Assembly: GCA_963846855.1 (NCBI GenBank)
Contig: CAWJXK010000013.1
Coordinates: 40,240-104,239, forward strand
Reading direction: 5' to 3'
DNA length: 64,000 bases
Source of the DNA: CAIWHR01 sp963846855
Lineage (GTDB): Bacteria > Pseudomonadota > Gammaproteobacteria > Burkholderiales > Casimicrobiaceae
Shown here: positions 34,467 through 43,502 of the stretch, in pieces
How positions within the stretch are numbered: the first letter of the stretch is position 1
How the letters are laid out: the number at the start of each line of letters is the position of its first letter
Program-made: the position numbers and the translations under genes
The notes under the pieces: model-generated
Database searches by the model: none
What the model was told of the DNA's origin: nothing
Seen by the model: the letters and a program-made list of their open reading frames with translations, nothing else

Positions 34467-35417
34467 ATGCGTCATAAGCTTCTCTTCGCAGCGTTCCTGC
34501 TGTCCGCCTGTGGCGGCGGAGGCGGCGGAGGAGGAGAAACCCCGACCGCGGCTTTGCCGCCTTTTCCCGCGTTCACGGAGATGCGGTCGGACTTCCTCGA
34601 CACACAAGAGGGACTGGCGGCCGACCCGATGAAGGTGAGTGCGTCGCCCTGCGTGAACTTGCCGCCGGTGGACTGGCAGGATTGGTTGTGCTCCGGCGCG
34701 CAGGCGCTGCCGACAGTCTACGCGGTCACCAACGGGTTCTCGGCGGCGGCCGATCCGCATTTCGCCTGGATCATCTCGCTCAACAACGAGTTTGTGCAGA
34801 ACCCGGGATGCAATACGGGCCCGCCGAATCAGAGTCTTGGTCCGCGCGAGTATCCGTTTTCGGTGTCCGCTTCCCCTGCCGCCTTGCAGCTGAGCCTGCT
34901 GCACGACGCGCGCGAGTACTGCGGAAAGATCGCGTACGCGTCGGCATCCTACATTCGCGGAGTGCAGGGCGACGCACTGACCAGGCTCATGGGATGGAAG
35001 GAGTTGTCCGGCCGCACACTGGAGCTCGACTTCGACGTCGAGCATGCAAGGGACGACGTGGCCTGGTTTCGGGTGCTGCTGCATTTCCGCGACCCGCGCA
35101 CCGGGCAGCGGTATTTCGTGAACAAGGACTACATCTCGTCCGATCTGCTGGAGGATTACTACCTCAACTGGAACTGGCCCTACCTGTCCAGCTTCCAGTA
35201 TCCTGGGGCGAAGATTGCGGTGCCGGCGCGCGTGCCCGCCGCGAACCTGGCGAACGGATCACAGCATCTGTCGGTCGACGTGCGAGGGATGGCGTTGCGG
35301 TATTTCCCGGACTTCGGCGTGCTGGAGCCGGATTTTCTGGGGGTGGAGATCGCCGTTGAGCTGGGACCGGTAGTCAATCAGATCGGCGTGACCCTGAATC
35401 GAGTGGAGTTCCATTAA
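34467..35417 (+). CDS. Hypothetical lipoprotein
   Basis: 316 residues, not recognised. A lipoprotein signal ends in LLSACGGGGGGGGE (lipobox near residue 15). The mature part contains several Cys (SPCVNLPP, DWLCSG, NPGCNT, EYCGK), many aromatic residues and beta-rich segments; the end (EIAVELGPVVNQIGVTLNRVEF) looks like a carbohydrate-binding or jelly-roll strand pattern, which is only an impression. The in-frame open stretch upstream belongs to the broken delta-60 gene. The gene is followed by a copied phoH 3' end. Confidence 0.7.
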   Translation: MRHKLLFAAFLLSACGGGGGGGGETPTAALPPFPAFTEMRSDFLDTQEGLAADPMKVSASPCVNLPPVDWQDWLCSGAQALPTVYAVTNGFSAAADPHFAWIISLNNEFVQNPGCNTGPPNQSLGPREYPFSVSASPAALQLSLLHDAREYCGKIAYASASYIRGVQGDALTRLMGWKELSGRTLELDFDVEHARDDVAWFRVLLHFRDPRTGQRYFVNKDYISSDLLEDYYLNWNWPYLSSFQYPGAKIAVPARVPAANLANGSQHLSVDVRGMALRYFPDFGVLEPDFLGVEIAVELGPVVNQIGVTLNRVEFH

Positions 35418-35474
35418 CAGGTCCTCAACGCATCGGCCCGGCTTGATTCGCCGACCGCCGCGACGCATCCGGCA

Positions 35475-35638
35475 CGACTAGAGAATCTCCGCCGCGTGGT
35501 CGGCAAGCCGCGAGCGCTCGCCGCGCTGCAGCGTCACGTGGCCCGAATGCGGCCACCCCTTGAAGCGATCGACGACGTAGGTGATGCCGGAGCTGCCTTC
35601 GGTGAGGTAGGGCGTGTCGATCTGCGAGATGTTGCCGA
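35475..35638. repeat. Direct repeat A: 164-bp copy of the 3' end of phoH
   Basis: Aligns base for base with 41188-41351 (offset 5713 bp) with three mismatches in 164. It covers the last 53 codons and stop of phoH plus 3 bp beyond. All three differences are synonymous. Similarity stops abruptly at both ends. Confidence 0.95.
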
Positions 35639-35741
35639 TCAAGATCTTGCCAAGCCGCAGCATTTGCACTGCGGTGCATTCGTCAGTCGGGCGGCACACG
35701 AAGTTGAAATTGTGTTTCGTCGCCTGCAACGATCTTGTCAC
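35478..35741 (-). pseudogene. phoH 3'-end fragment fused to unrelated sequence
   Basis: An 87-codon open frame whose last 52 residues (GNISQIDTPYLTEGSSGITY to the end) are identical to the C terminus of the full PhoH at 41191-42675. The first 35 residues are not PhoH, apart from a vague resemblance (DE..., QM..L) to the Walker B region. It lacks the ATPase and PIN domains and is most likely non-functional. Confidence 0.85.
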
Positions 35742-35778
35742 CTCACTTGAAAGCCTGATTCCGCAGGCCGGTTGTGGA

Positions 35779-37233
35779 TCAGAGCTTGCGAAGGTAAGCG
35801 AGGAGCGCCGGAACCTCGGCGTCGGTAAATGGGCGATCGATGACCGGAGGCGTGACGCCCGGCTGCGTGGTGAGCAGGGGCGCGGCCGGGTTCTGGACCT
35901 GGACGCGCTTGAAGAACTGCTTGTAGTGCTCGAGCATCTCTTCGAGCGTTGCCGCGGTATTGTTCATGAAGTAGGGTGCGGTGCGGCTAATGCCGCGCAG
36001 GTTCGGGATGTCCATGTGCTGGATGTCGCCGGGCCCACCGGCGACTGGGTAGCCAGTGAGGAGCAGGCGACCCGGATCCGATGTCGTAATTCGGGTGACG
36101 CAGGCGGGTTGCGGGGCGCCGCCGCCACACGGCGTACCGCTCGGTGGCGCGCCGCTGTTGGTGATCTCGTAGGTCCGCACATTCTCCATTTGGCTCGCGC
36201 TGCAGGCCGCGAACACGAAGCGCGGCGGATTGACCGTATCGACCGGTCGCGGGCAGGCGGTCGCGATGTCGTGGTAGCGGACGAGGGCGGTCGGCGTGCC
36301 CGGCGTGCCCTGCTGGATCGGCGTGCTGCCGCTTGGATGTCCCCCCATGTTGCCGTGGCACTGTGCGCAGGCGCGGTTGAAGACTCCCTTGCCCATCGCC
36401 TCCAGGGAGTTCAGGACGGGATCGGGATCCGGCAGCGGGCTCGTGTGGGCCGCGATGGCGTCGGACAGCGCCTTCACGCTCGGGGCGGAGAACTGCGTGT
36501 TCTGGAAGGCAGCCAGGTCATCCAGGAAGCTCGCCGGCGGGTCGTTCCGGGTCCCTGCATGGTTGCGCAGTGCGCTCAGCGCCTGGTTTTGCAACGTGTC
36601 GATGCGGCCGTCGAGCTGGTAGCCGCCGCTCTGATTCGGCCCTCGCGGCCATGCCGGAGCGGCACCATCGGGGCCGGTGATGTTGGCGTCGAGGATCGAC
36701 GGAACGGAGCGCCAGACGTCGGCGACCGTCTCGCTGGTCGGCAGCGCCGATGCCGGGCACGGGACCTTTGCCCCGCAGTCGAGGAGCTTGACGTTGGCGG
36801 GCAGCGGGATCGTGACTCGGATCAAACCGTTCTGCGTCAGGTTGGTGAAGTCGTGCGCCGCCGCGCCGTTGACGCGGAAGTCGTCGGCGTCGATCGCGCG
36901 AAACAGCGGATCGTCGACGCCTGTCAGGGTCATCTGCGTAAACCTTGTCTGCGCGGCCGCCGGGGTCAGCTGGAAATTCTCGGAGTCCATGTGGCAGTCC
37001 GAACACGCGCGGCCATTGCTGCCAAGCCCCGCGAGGGTCCGATCGTGAAAGTTCGCCTTGCCCCGACAGATTGCGGTGTCGACCGGGGCGGCTGGTGCCG
37101 TGGTGCAGCCGTCGGCGTCGACCGGAGGGAGCGGCGCGCTGTTGTCGCCGCCACCACCACATGCGCCGAGGAGAACGCTGGCGAACAGGACGAGCGCGGC
37201 AAGCAACGGACTTTCGCGGTGGATTTGTTCCAT
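35779..37233 (-). CDS. Di-haem c-type cytochrome lipoprotein (cytochrome c peroxidase-like)
   Basis: 484 residues from an ATG with GGAG upstream. Lipobox LLGACGGGG near residue 24. Two haem c motifs: CSDCH (about residue 77) and CAQCH (about residue 290), each followed by Met- or His-containing segments. The spacing resembles the MauG/CcpA di-haem superfamily, and the late MDIPNLRGISRTAPYFMNNTAATLEEMLEHY stretch is typical of its C-terminal haem domain. It may act as a periplasmic peroxidase or electron carrier; the substrate is unknown. It is the last gene on its strand before the phoH fragment. Confidence 0.82.
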   Translation of the reverse strand: MEQIHRESPLLAALVLFASVLLGACGGGGDNSAPLPPVDADGCTTAPAAPVDTAICRGKANFHDRTLAGLGSNGRACSDCHMDSENFQLTPAAAQTRFTQMTLTGVDDPLFRAIDADDFRVNGAAAHDFTNLTQNGLIRVTIPLPANVKLLDCGAKVPCPASALPTSETVADVWRSVPSILDANITGPDGAAPAWPRGPNQSGGYQLDGRIDTLQNQALSALRNHAGTRNDPPASFLDDLAAFQNTQFSAPSVKALSDAIAAHTSPLPDPDPVLNSLEAMGKGVFNRACAQCHGNMGGHPSGSTPIQQGTPGTPTALVRYHDIATACPRPVDTVNPPRFVFAACSASQMENVRTYEITNSGAPPSGTPCGGGAPQPACVTRITTSDPGRLLLTGYPVAGGPGDIQHMDIPNLRGISRTAPYFMNNTAATLEEMLEHYKQFFKRVQVQNPAAPLLTTQPGVTPPVIDRPFTDAEVPALLAYLRKL

Positions 37234-37452
37234 GTTGGATCTCCGGGTTGAACTCGCGGGTCGGATGTAGCGCATCCATCGCTCGCCAATCGGGCGAGAG
37301 CACACAAACGATCTCTCTGCCGGGCGTACGCAGGTCGCTTCATTCCTTGTTATTCACTGAAACGGGATTCGCGCCGGAAACATGCCACCACCCGCCGAAA
37401 TCTCGCGGCGGGTCCGGTTTCGGCGGGTTGCGGCTGGCGCCGCGAAGGGGCG

Positions 37453-40236
37453 TCAGTGCGCCGTCGCTTGGCCGAGCTCTACGCGCACCGGCTGCAGCAG
37501 TTCCGGCCCATCGACCTGCCCGGCCTCCCATGTGGCGAGGGCGGCACGGAATTGAAGCACGGCGTCGGCAGTGTCGCCGGCCGCGAGGCTGCACCGGGCA
37601 GCCTCGGCCAGCGCGAGCCCGTGCTCGAGCCCAATGCAGCCGCCTTCGGCTGCGATCGACAAGGCGACTTCGGCGGCATTACGGCCGTTCTCGGGCGAAC
37701 CCGAAAGCCGCAGTGCGAGCGCGCGCGCACGATGCAGGCGCACGCGGGCAGTATCCGTTCGCGACGAAAGATGCGGCTGCATCGCATCGGCGTGGGCCAG
37801 TGCCTTCGCGGACTGCCCTGACGTTGCCAGCACCAGAACTCGCACCGGGAAGCGGTCAATGGCCTGCGCTTCGGCTTCGCCCCCCGCCGCGGCCCACGTG
37901 TCCACGCGCTCGAGATGGCGCAGCGCGCCTTGGCCGTCGCCGCGCAGCGCGCAGATCAGGCTGTGCCGGCTGGCCAGCGCAATACCCTCATCATTGACGC
38001 CGCCGGTCAAGCGCTCGTGAAGCGCTTCGGACTGCGTTACCAGCGATTGCGCTTCGTCGAGATGGCCACCCAGCTGTAGCGCGTTCGCCAACAGCGTCAT
38101 CGCGATGCGCACCCGCGTTGTTTCTTCGGCATCGAGGGAGCGCTGTTCGGCGAGCACCTGGCGCAGGAGGCTCGCGGCTTCGCGCGGGCGGTCCTGGCGC
38201 GCCAGTGCGTCGGCGTGGAAGCGTTCGATGTTCAACAACATCGGATGCGGGCGCAGCGCACCGTAGGCCGAACGGGCGGGCGCCAGTGCCGGCTCGATGG
38301 CTTTCAAGGCCTCGCGCGCGCGCCCGAAGTGAGTAAAGGTGTTGGAAAGCGCCGCTCGCGCCCCGAGCGCCGCTTCGCTGGCGGGCCCCAGGCGTTCCGT
38401 TGCAACCTCGACGGCTTCGTTGAGCGCCGCCATCGCCGCGGCTTCGCGCCCACGCTTGGTGTGCACGAAGGCCTGGCCTCTCAGCGCATAGACAAGGAAC
38501 TCCGTGTGCAAAGGCTGGAGAAGGCGAAGGTCTCTGACCAGCGCCGGCAGCAGCGACTCGGATACCGACAGGTCGCCGAAAGAGTTGGCCGCCTCGACCA
38601 GTTGGCGGCGGCTTTGCAAGGTGAACGGGTGGGTCGCTCCAAGGGTTCGCATCGAGCGCTCCACGACCTTGGGCAGCCAGTCGAGGCCGGCGCGGTAGTC
38701 GCCAAGATCGTTGAAGCTCGTACCGATCAGAGCGCCCAACTCGGCCGCTATTTCGGATTGGCCCAAGAGGTCGGTTTCGACGCGCCGCGCAGCGGCGTGC
38801 AACAGATCGACCGCCGTCACGGCGCCGCCGTGGCCCACGCGCGGCACGGCCTGCGTGAAGATCGACGCAATGAAGTTCTTGACTTGCTCGGTGCGGGCCA
38901 GCGCGGCGCGCGCAAGCTCGGCCTGGCGCAGCGCGCGGTTGCGCTGCCACAGCGCGATCACCGCGCCGACGCCGAGCGCCAGTAACACCAGCACCTGAGC
39001 GTAGGCGCCGCCCAGCACGGCGGCGAGCAACGCCAGCGCAATCGCCGACTCGGCTTTGTGTCGTCGCACCCAGCGCTCAACGAAATACCAGCGCGACGCG
39101 GGGCGTGCTTGGACGGGCTCGCCGCGCAGGTGCCGTTCGAGGTCGTCCGCCAGCGCGTCCATCGTGGCGTAGCGCTCACCGGGGTCCTTCCCCAACGCTT
39201 TTGCCAGGATCGCATCCAGATCGCCCGCAAGCTGACGCTTCCGCGTCGCGTCGGTGGCGGCGACGCTGGCACGCGGCGCCTCGACACGGGCGATGGCTTC
39301 GGCCAGTGCGGCAGCGCCCAGGCCTGATTTCAGCCGGTAGGGGCGAGCGCCCGCGAGCAATTCGAACAGGACGACACCAAGCGAGTAGATGTCGGAAGCG
39401 GTGCCGATCGCATCGCCACGAATCTGTTCCGGCGACGCGTAGTCAGGTGTCAGCGCCCGGCCTGTGGCGAGAGTCAGCTGCGAGCCTTCTTCGGCAATGT
39501 CGCCCAACTCCGGGTGCACGAGCTTCGCAATTCCGAAGTCGAGCAAATGGGCTTGCCCCGTTGCGTCGATCAGGATGTTGGAAGGCTTGAGATCGCGGTG
39601 AACGACCAGATGCGCGTGCGCATACGCGACGGCTCGCGCCACTTGGACGCTGAGCTCGACGCGGGCGCGCACCGAGAGTCCGGCCGCAGCGGCGTACGCG
39701 TCGATCGGCTGGCCGTCGACATATTCCAGCGCCAGGAACGGACGGCCATCGGCGGCGATGCCAGCATCGTAGAGGCGGGCGATGTTGGGGTGCGTCAGCG
39801 ACGCCAGGATCTTGCGTTCGCGTGCCATGCGGTCGGCGAACGATGCGATGCCCCAGCTCACGTGCGGAAGTTTCAACGCGACCTGACGCTCGAGGAGGCC
39901 GTCGGGTCGATCGGCGAGCCAGACGCTCGCCATGCCGCCTTCGCCCAGCTCGCGCAGCAGCCGATACGGGCCGACGAGCGATTGCGCGGCCAGCCCGGGT
40001 GGCGTTGGCTCCGTCGCCAGCGAGAAGGTGGCCGGTGCGCGCATGAAGTCGCCGGTGCCGACGTCGGCGTGCGCTAGCAGAAGGTCCTTCAGCATCGGAG
40101 ACAGCCGCGCCTGTTCGGGGGGCAAGGCTTCGAGCCACGCCCGGTGCTGGATGGAGTCGAGCTCGAGCGCGGTGTCTAGCAGAGCGAAGATCTCCCGCCA
40201 GTCGCGATGCGATGCGAGTTCAGCGGAGGCACGCAT
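37453..40236 (-). CDS. Ser/Thr protein kinase with membrane anchor and TPR-like C-terminal domain
   Basis: 927 residues. Kinase domain residues about 88-365: LGEGGMASVWLA, VALKLP, HRDLKPSNILID, LDFGIAKL and YASPEQIRG with SDIYSLGVVLFELL, all catalytic residues present. A membrane segment (about 395-430) follows, then some 480 residues of helical TPR-like repeats. The ATG lies 17 bp inside the end of the ECF sigma gene, so translation is coupled. The fixed pairing of such kinases with PF07638-type sigma factors suggests the sigma factor or its partner is phosphorylated. A weak hairpin (37391-37412) lies beyond the stop. Confidence 0.9.
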   Translation of the reverse strand: MRASAELASHRDWREIFALLDTALELDSIQHRAWLEALPPEQARLSPMLKDLLLAHADVGTGDFMRAPATFSLATEPTPPGLAAQSLVGPYRLLRELGEGGMASVWLADRPDGLLERQVALKLPHVSWGIASFADRMARERKILASLTHPNIARLYDAGIAADGRPFLALEYVDGQPIDAYAAAAGLSVRARVELSVQVARAVAYAHAHLVVHRDLKPSNILIDATGQAHLLDFGIAKLVHPELGDIAEEGSQLTLATGRALTPDYASPEQIRGDAIGTASDIYSLGVVLFELLAGARPYRLKSGLGAAALAEAIARVEAPRASVAATDATRKRQLAGDLDAILAKALGKDPGERYATMDALADDLERHLRGEPVQARPASRWYFVERWVRRHKAESAIALALLAAVLGGAYAQVLVLLALGVGAVIALWQRNRALRQAELARAALARTEQVKNFIASIFTQAVPRVGHGGAVTAVDLLHAAARRVETDLLGQSEIAAELGALIGTSFNDLGDYRAGLDWLPKVVERSMRTLGATHPFTLQSRRQLVEAANSFGDLSVSESLLPALVRDLRLLQPLHTEFLVYALRGQAFVHTKRGREAAAMAALNEAVEVATERLGPASEAALGARAALSNTFTHFGRAREALKAIEPALAPARSAYGALRPHPMLLNIERFHADALARQDRPREAASLLRQVLAEQRSLDAEETTRVRIAMTLLANALQLGGHLDEAQSLVTQSEALHERLTGGVNDEGIALASRHSLICALRGDGQGALRHLERVDTWAAAGGEAEAQAIDRFPVRVLVLATSGQSAKALAHADAMQPHLSSRTDTARVRLHRARALALRLSGSPENGRNAAEVALSIAAEGGCIGLEHGLALAEAARCSLAAGDTADAVLQFRAALATWEAGQVDGPELLQPVRVELGQATAH

Positions 40237-40774
40237 GGAGAAAGAGCCTCGCCTTTTCCCAATCGCGAGCCACGGTGCGCACACCAACGCCCAACACCTG
40301 CGCAACCTCGGCCTCGGTCATGCCCGCAAAGTAGCGCATCTCGACCACCTGCACGAGGCGCGGATCGATGGCCGCCAGCTCCTCGAGCGACTCGTGCACG
40401 CGCAGGACTTCATCTCCGCACGGTCCCGGCGTCGCCTCGACGTTCGCTTCGTCGAGTTCGACGTGGACCGCATCGCCACCGCGCCGCTCGCTGTGCCGTG
40501 TGCGGACCATGTCGACCACCACCGAGCGCATCACGCGCGCCGCATACGCCATGAACTGCGCGCGCTCGCCGATCGCCACGGCGCCGGATTTCTCGAGGCG
40601 CAGGTAGGACTCATGCACCAACGAGGTGGTTTCGAGAAGGGTCATGTCGCCGCTGCGACGTACCCGCGAATGGGCCAGGCGGCGCAGTTCAGGATAGAGC
40701 AGCGCATACAACTCGCCGAGCGCATCGGGCTCACCCTGACCGATGGCCGCGAGGAGGGATGTCACCTGACCCAT
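40220..40774 (-). CDS. ECF-like RNA polymerase sigma factor (PF07638 type)
   Basis: 184 residues. Region 2 is YPELRRLAHSRVRR with TTSLVHESYLRLE; region 4 is LVQVVEMRYFAGMTEAEVAQVLGVGVRTVARDWEKARLFL. The TSLVHE and RDW(E/A)KAR...L segments identify the sigma-70 subfamily usually encoded beside Ser/Thr kinases. No anti-sigma gene is adjacent; the overlapping kinase gene takes that place. Confidence 0.92.
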   Translation of the reverse strand: MGQVTSLLAAIGQGEPDALGELYALLYPELRRLAHSRVRRSGDMTLLETTSLVHESYLRLEKSGAVAIGERAQFMAYAARVMRSVVVDMVRTRHSERRGGDAVHVELDEANVEATPGPCGDEVLRVHESLEELAAIDPRLVQVVEMRYFAGMTEAEVAQVLGVGVRTVARDWEKARLFLHACLR

Positions 40775-41187
40775 GAAGCAGTTGTGAGTTACTCGAGAGG
40801 TCGTTTAGGGAGATGAAGGAAGATTGAAGCTGTGATGCCGCTCGACGTTCTTCAGTACTTGCCGGGCAAACGCTCACAAGAATGCCTCAATGATTTCAAA
40901 AGGTCGAGCGCAATTGTGCGATGGGCTGATCGAATCGGGCCTGGTTCGGCGGCCGAGGACACTGCAACGTCGCACCCTTGCGGAGGTCGCGTCGGGCGCA
41001 TTCCAACGCGGCGGGATCGCACCGTCGCTTCCCCGATGGTCCCCACGGAGCGTATCAGCGGCGCCTTGCAGTAGTTCCTGCGCCTGCTTGGTTAATAGGG
41101 ACCGCGTGGTTCAGGTCGAAAGGGCCGACCCGGTAGAGCGCCCGAAGTCATTGATTTGGCGTCGACGGCAACATTCCTGGAACGTAT
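40775..41187. other. Intergenic, no gene seen
   Basis: About 410 bp between the divergently oriented end of the accessory block and the phoH stop. Only short, low-quality reading frames on both strands; no terminator with a T run. It lies just outside direct repeat B. Confidence 0.6.
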
Positions 41188-41351
41188 CGACTAGAGAATC
41201 TCCGCCGCGTGGTCGGCGAGCCGCGAGCGCTCGCCGCGCTGCAGCGTCACGTGGCCCGAATGCGGCCACCCCTTGAAACGATCGACGACGTAGGTGATGC
41301 CCGAGCTGCCTTCGGTGAGGTAGGGCGTGTCGATCTGCGAGATGTTGCCGA
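41188..41351. repeat. Direct repeat B: native 3' end of phoH
   Basis: Partner of 35475-35638, same orientation, 161 of 164 identical. Together the two copies bracket about 5.5 kb with the di-haem cytochrome, kinase and sigma genes. Confidence 0.95.
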
Positions 41352-42675
41352 GGCACACGACCTTCGTGCCGGGCCCGGCGCGCGTCACGAGTGTCTTCAT
41401 CTGCTTCGGCGTCAGGTTCTGCGCCTCGTCGATGATGAGGAACTTGTTGATGAACGTGCGCCCGCGCATGAAATTGAGGCTCTTCACCTTGATCCGCGAG
41501 CGGATGAGGTCGCGCGTCGCGGCGCGGCCCCATTCGCCGGCCTCGTCGTCGGTCTTGTTGAGCACGTCGAGGTTGTCCTCGAGCGCGCCCATCCACGGGT
41601 TCATCTTCTCCTCCTCGGTGCCCGGCAGGAAGCCGATGTCCTCGCCGACAGGCACCGTCACCCGCGTCATGATGATCTCCGAATACACCTTGAACTCGAG
41701 CGTCAGCATCAGCGCTGCCGCGAGGGTCAGCAGCGTCTTGCCGCTGCCCGCCTGCCCGAGCAGCGTCACGAAGTCGATCTCGGGGTTCATCAGGATGTTG
41801 AGCGCGAAGTTCTGCTCCCGGTTGCGCGCGGTGATGCCCCAGACGTTGTTCTTCTGGTGCGTGTAGTCCTTGAGCGTCTGCAGCACCGCGGTCTTGCCCG
41901 AGATCTCCTTGACCTGGGCGAAGAGCGGCGCTTCGCCGGCCGTCTCGCGGTAGAGGAATTCGTTGACGAGGAGCGAGGGCACCAGCGGCCCGGACAGCCG
42001 GTAGTAGGTGTGCCCGCCGTGCTGCCACGACTCGATCGCCTTGCCGTGCCGGTCCCAGAAGTCGGCCGGCAGCTCGCGCGTGCCGGTGTAGAGGAGCTCG
42101 GTGTCCTCCAGCACCTTGTCGTTGAAGTAGTCCTCGGCGGCGATCCCCAGCGCGCGCGCCTTGATCCGCATGTTGATGTCCTTGCTGACCAGGATCACCT
42201 GCCGCTTCGGATGCAGGTGCGCGAGGTGCATGACCACCGCGAGGATCTGGTTGTCTGCCTTGCCGTTGGCGAGCGAGGACGGCAGCACCGTCGTGATCAC
42301 CTCGGTCTGCAGGTAGAGCTTGCCGGTGGCGGCGCCGCCGGATTTCTCCGCGAGCGAGATGCCCTCGGCGATGCCGTTCGGCATCGCGGTGACGAGCTCG
42401 TCGAGGAAGCGCGACGCCTGGCGCGCGTTGCGCGCGACTTCGCTGACGCCTTTCTTGTTGTTGTCGAGCTCCTCGAGCGTGAGGATCGGCAGGTAGATGT
42501 CGTGCTCTTCGAAGCGGAACAGGCTCGTGGGATCGTGCATCAGCACGTTGGTGTCGAGCACGAAGAGCTTGCTGGGAAGCTGGAGGCGGGTGGCCGGGCC
42601 TGGCTTGCCGGCGGTTCTGAGGGTCTTGCGGGCAACGAGGGTGAGCGGGGTGGGGCGGATCTTGCGCTCGACCAT
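41191..42675 (-). CDS. phoH: PhoH-family ATPase with N-terminal PIN domain
   Basis: 494 residues from ATG with AAGGAGG 5 bp upstream (an in-frame ATG lies 5 codons earlier). The PIN nuclease domain is at residues about 35-180 (FVLDTNVLMHDP, LEELD, the later Asp pair in VSKDINMRIKA). The PhoH ATPase follows, with Walker A LLGQAGSGKTLL (about residue 262) and Walker B FLIIDEAQNL. PIN-PhoH proteins are RNA helicase/nuclease toxins or RNA-processing enzymes. Its last 53 codons are duplicated 5.7 kb downstream. Confidence 0.94.
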   Translation of the reverse strand: MVERKIRPTPLTLVARKTLRTAGKPGPATRLQLPSKLFVLDTNVLMHDPTSLFRFEEHDIYLPILTLEELDNNKKGVSEVARNARQASRFLDELVTAMPNGIAEGISLAEKSGGAATGKLYLQTEVITTVLPSSLANGKADNQILAVVMHLAHLHPKRQVILVSKDINMRIKARALGIAAEDYFNDKVLEDTELLYTGTRELPADFWDRHGKAIESWQHGGHTYYRLSGPLVPSLLVNEFLYRETAGEAPLFAQVKEISGKTAVLQTLKDYTHQKNNVWGITARNREQNFALNILMNPEIDFVTLLGQAGSGKTLLTLAAALMLTLEFKVYSEIIMTRVTVPVGEDIGFLPGTEEEKMNPWMGALEDNLDVLNKTDDEAGEWGRAATRDLIRSRIKVKSLNFMRGRTFINKFLIIDEAQNLTPKQMKTLVTRAGPGTKVVCLGNISQIDTPYLTEGSSGITYVVDRFKGWPHSGHVTLQRGERSRLADHAAEIL

Positions 42676-43226
42676 GGGCCTCCTTGGCAACGACGCGTCG
42701 GGTGGATCGGCGAACTGCCTAAGGGAATCCTAGCCCGCACCCCCCGCCGAACACAAGCTGTTGCATCGGCCGCGGGCGATTCCGCCACCGGTTGTGGTGC
42801 AAAGGGAACATTAGATATCGCGAGTCCTTGCGACATAGCAGCATGCCGGTCGGAGGCTGCAAACGACCATTGGGCGCCTCTGCACCGGGATGCCGGGAGC
42901 TTGACGCGACGCAGAAAAGCAGTCCCTGACACGCGTCGCTCCTGCCGGCGCCGTCGGAACACCGCGCCGGACCCCGGACATCGTGCACGCAAGGGCGCCG
43001 TTGCGCTGGCATTGTTCGTGGAGCCGAGAGCGCTGCAGGGTTCCCTGTCATGCATCCGCGGATCGTCGCCCCGCGATGGGCGGTGGCAAACCGATCAAAT
43101 TGCGGCGGCCCGGCGGGGGATTCGGGACCTGGAGATACCCTGTTGAAAATCAGGGGTTTTTCCTTGATCTTGGACAAACACGTGGCCATGCGGCGTCATC
43201 AAAATGCACCACACGGAGGAACGTGC
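42676..43226. other. Intergenic region upstream of phoH, no gene supported
   Basis: 550 bp. Reading frames on both strands here lack family motifs, plausible starts or codon bias. A GC-run block (42725-42760) precedes phoH. Nothing else stands out apart from the GGAGGA ribosome binding site at the right end for the small membrane protein. Confidence 0.55.
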
Positions 43227-43400
43227 ATGTACTTCGATTACATCGATTGGATCGTGCTCGGATTGGTGGGATGGGTCTTTGTCATCCTGTTCGTGCTGAT
43301 CTTGATGCGAATGGCCGGCGACCAGGACCGCGCTGCGCGCCGCGAACAACAGCGCATGATCCCCTATCAGGACGGCACGGTCACTTCGATCAGCTGGTGA
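43227..43400 (+). CDS. Small single-pass membrane protein
   Basis: 57 residues. ATG preceded by CGGAGGA. One membrane helix (residues about 8-28, IVLGLVGWVFVILFVLILMRM), then a charged DQDRAARREQQR stretch and a short polar end. Not recognised. Short size, clear ribosome binding site and two downstream hairpins support a real small gene. Confidence 0.6.
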   Translation: MYFDYIDWIVLGLVGWVFVILFVLILMRMAGDQDRAARREQQRMIPYQDGTVTSISW

Positions 43401-43425
43401 GAGGTGCGGCGCGTCGCACCGACCG

Positions 43426-43446
43426 ACCCTGCCCGCGCGGCGGGGT
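43426..43446 (+). terminator. Hairpin after the small membrane protein gene, no T run
   Basis: ACCCTGCC / GGCGGGGT, 8-bp stem with one T-G pair and loop CGCGC, followed by GCTGATTTG. Nearly the same stem and loop as the next hairpin, 53 bp further on. Confidence 0.45.
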
Positions 43447-43478
43447 GCTGATTTGATTCTCAACATCGCCGCACTACG

Positions 43479-43502
43479 ACCCCGCCCGCGTGGCGGGGTT
43501 TT
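43479..43502 (+). terminator. Rho-independent terminator
   Basis: ACCCCGCC / GGCGGGGT (43479-43486 with 43492-43499), loop CGCGT, then TTTT. It ends transcription of the small membrane protein gene. Between here and 43890 no gene is supported. Confidence 0.75.

Noticed and set aside
40852..41046. Minus-strand 64-codon frame between the sigma gene and phoH
   Set aside because: Considered as a transposase remnant; no motif or inverted repeat supports it.
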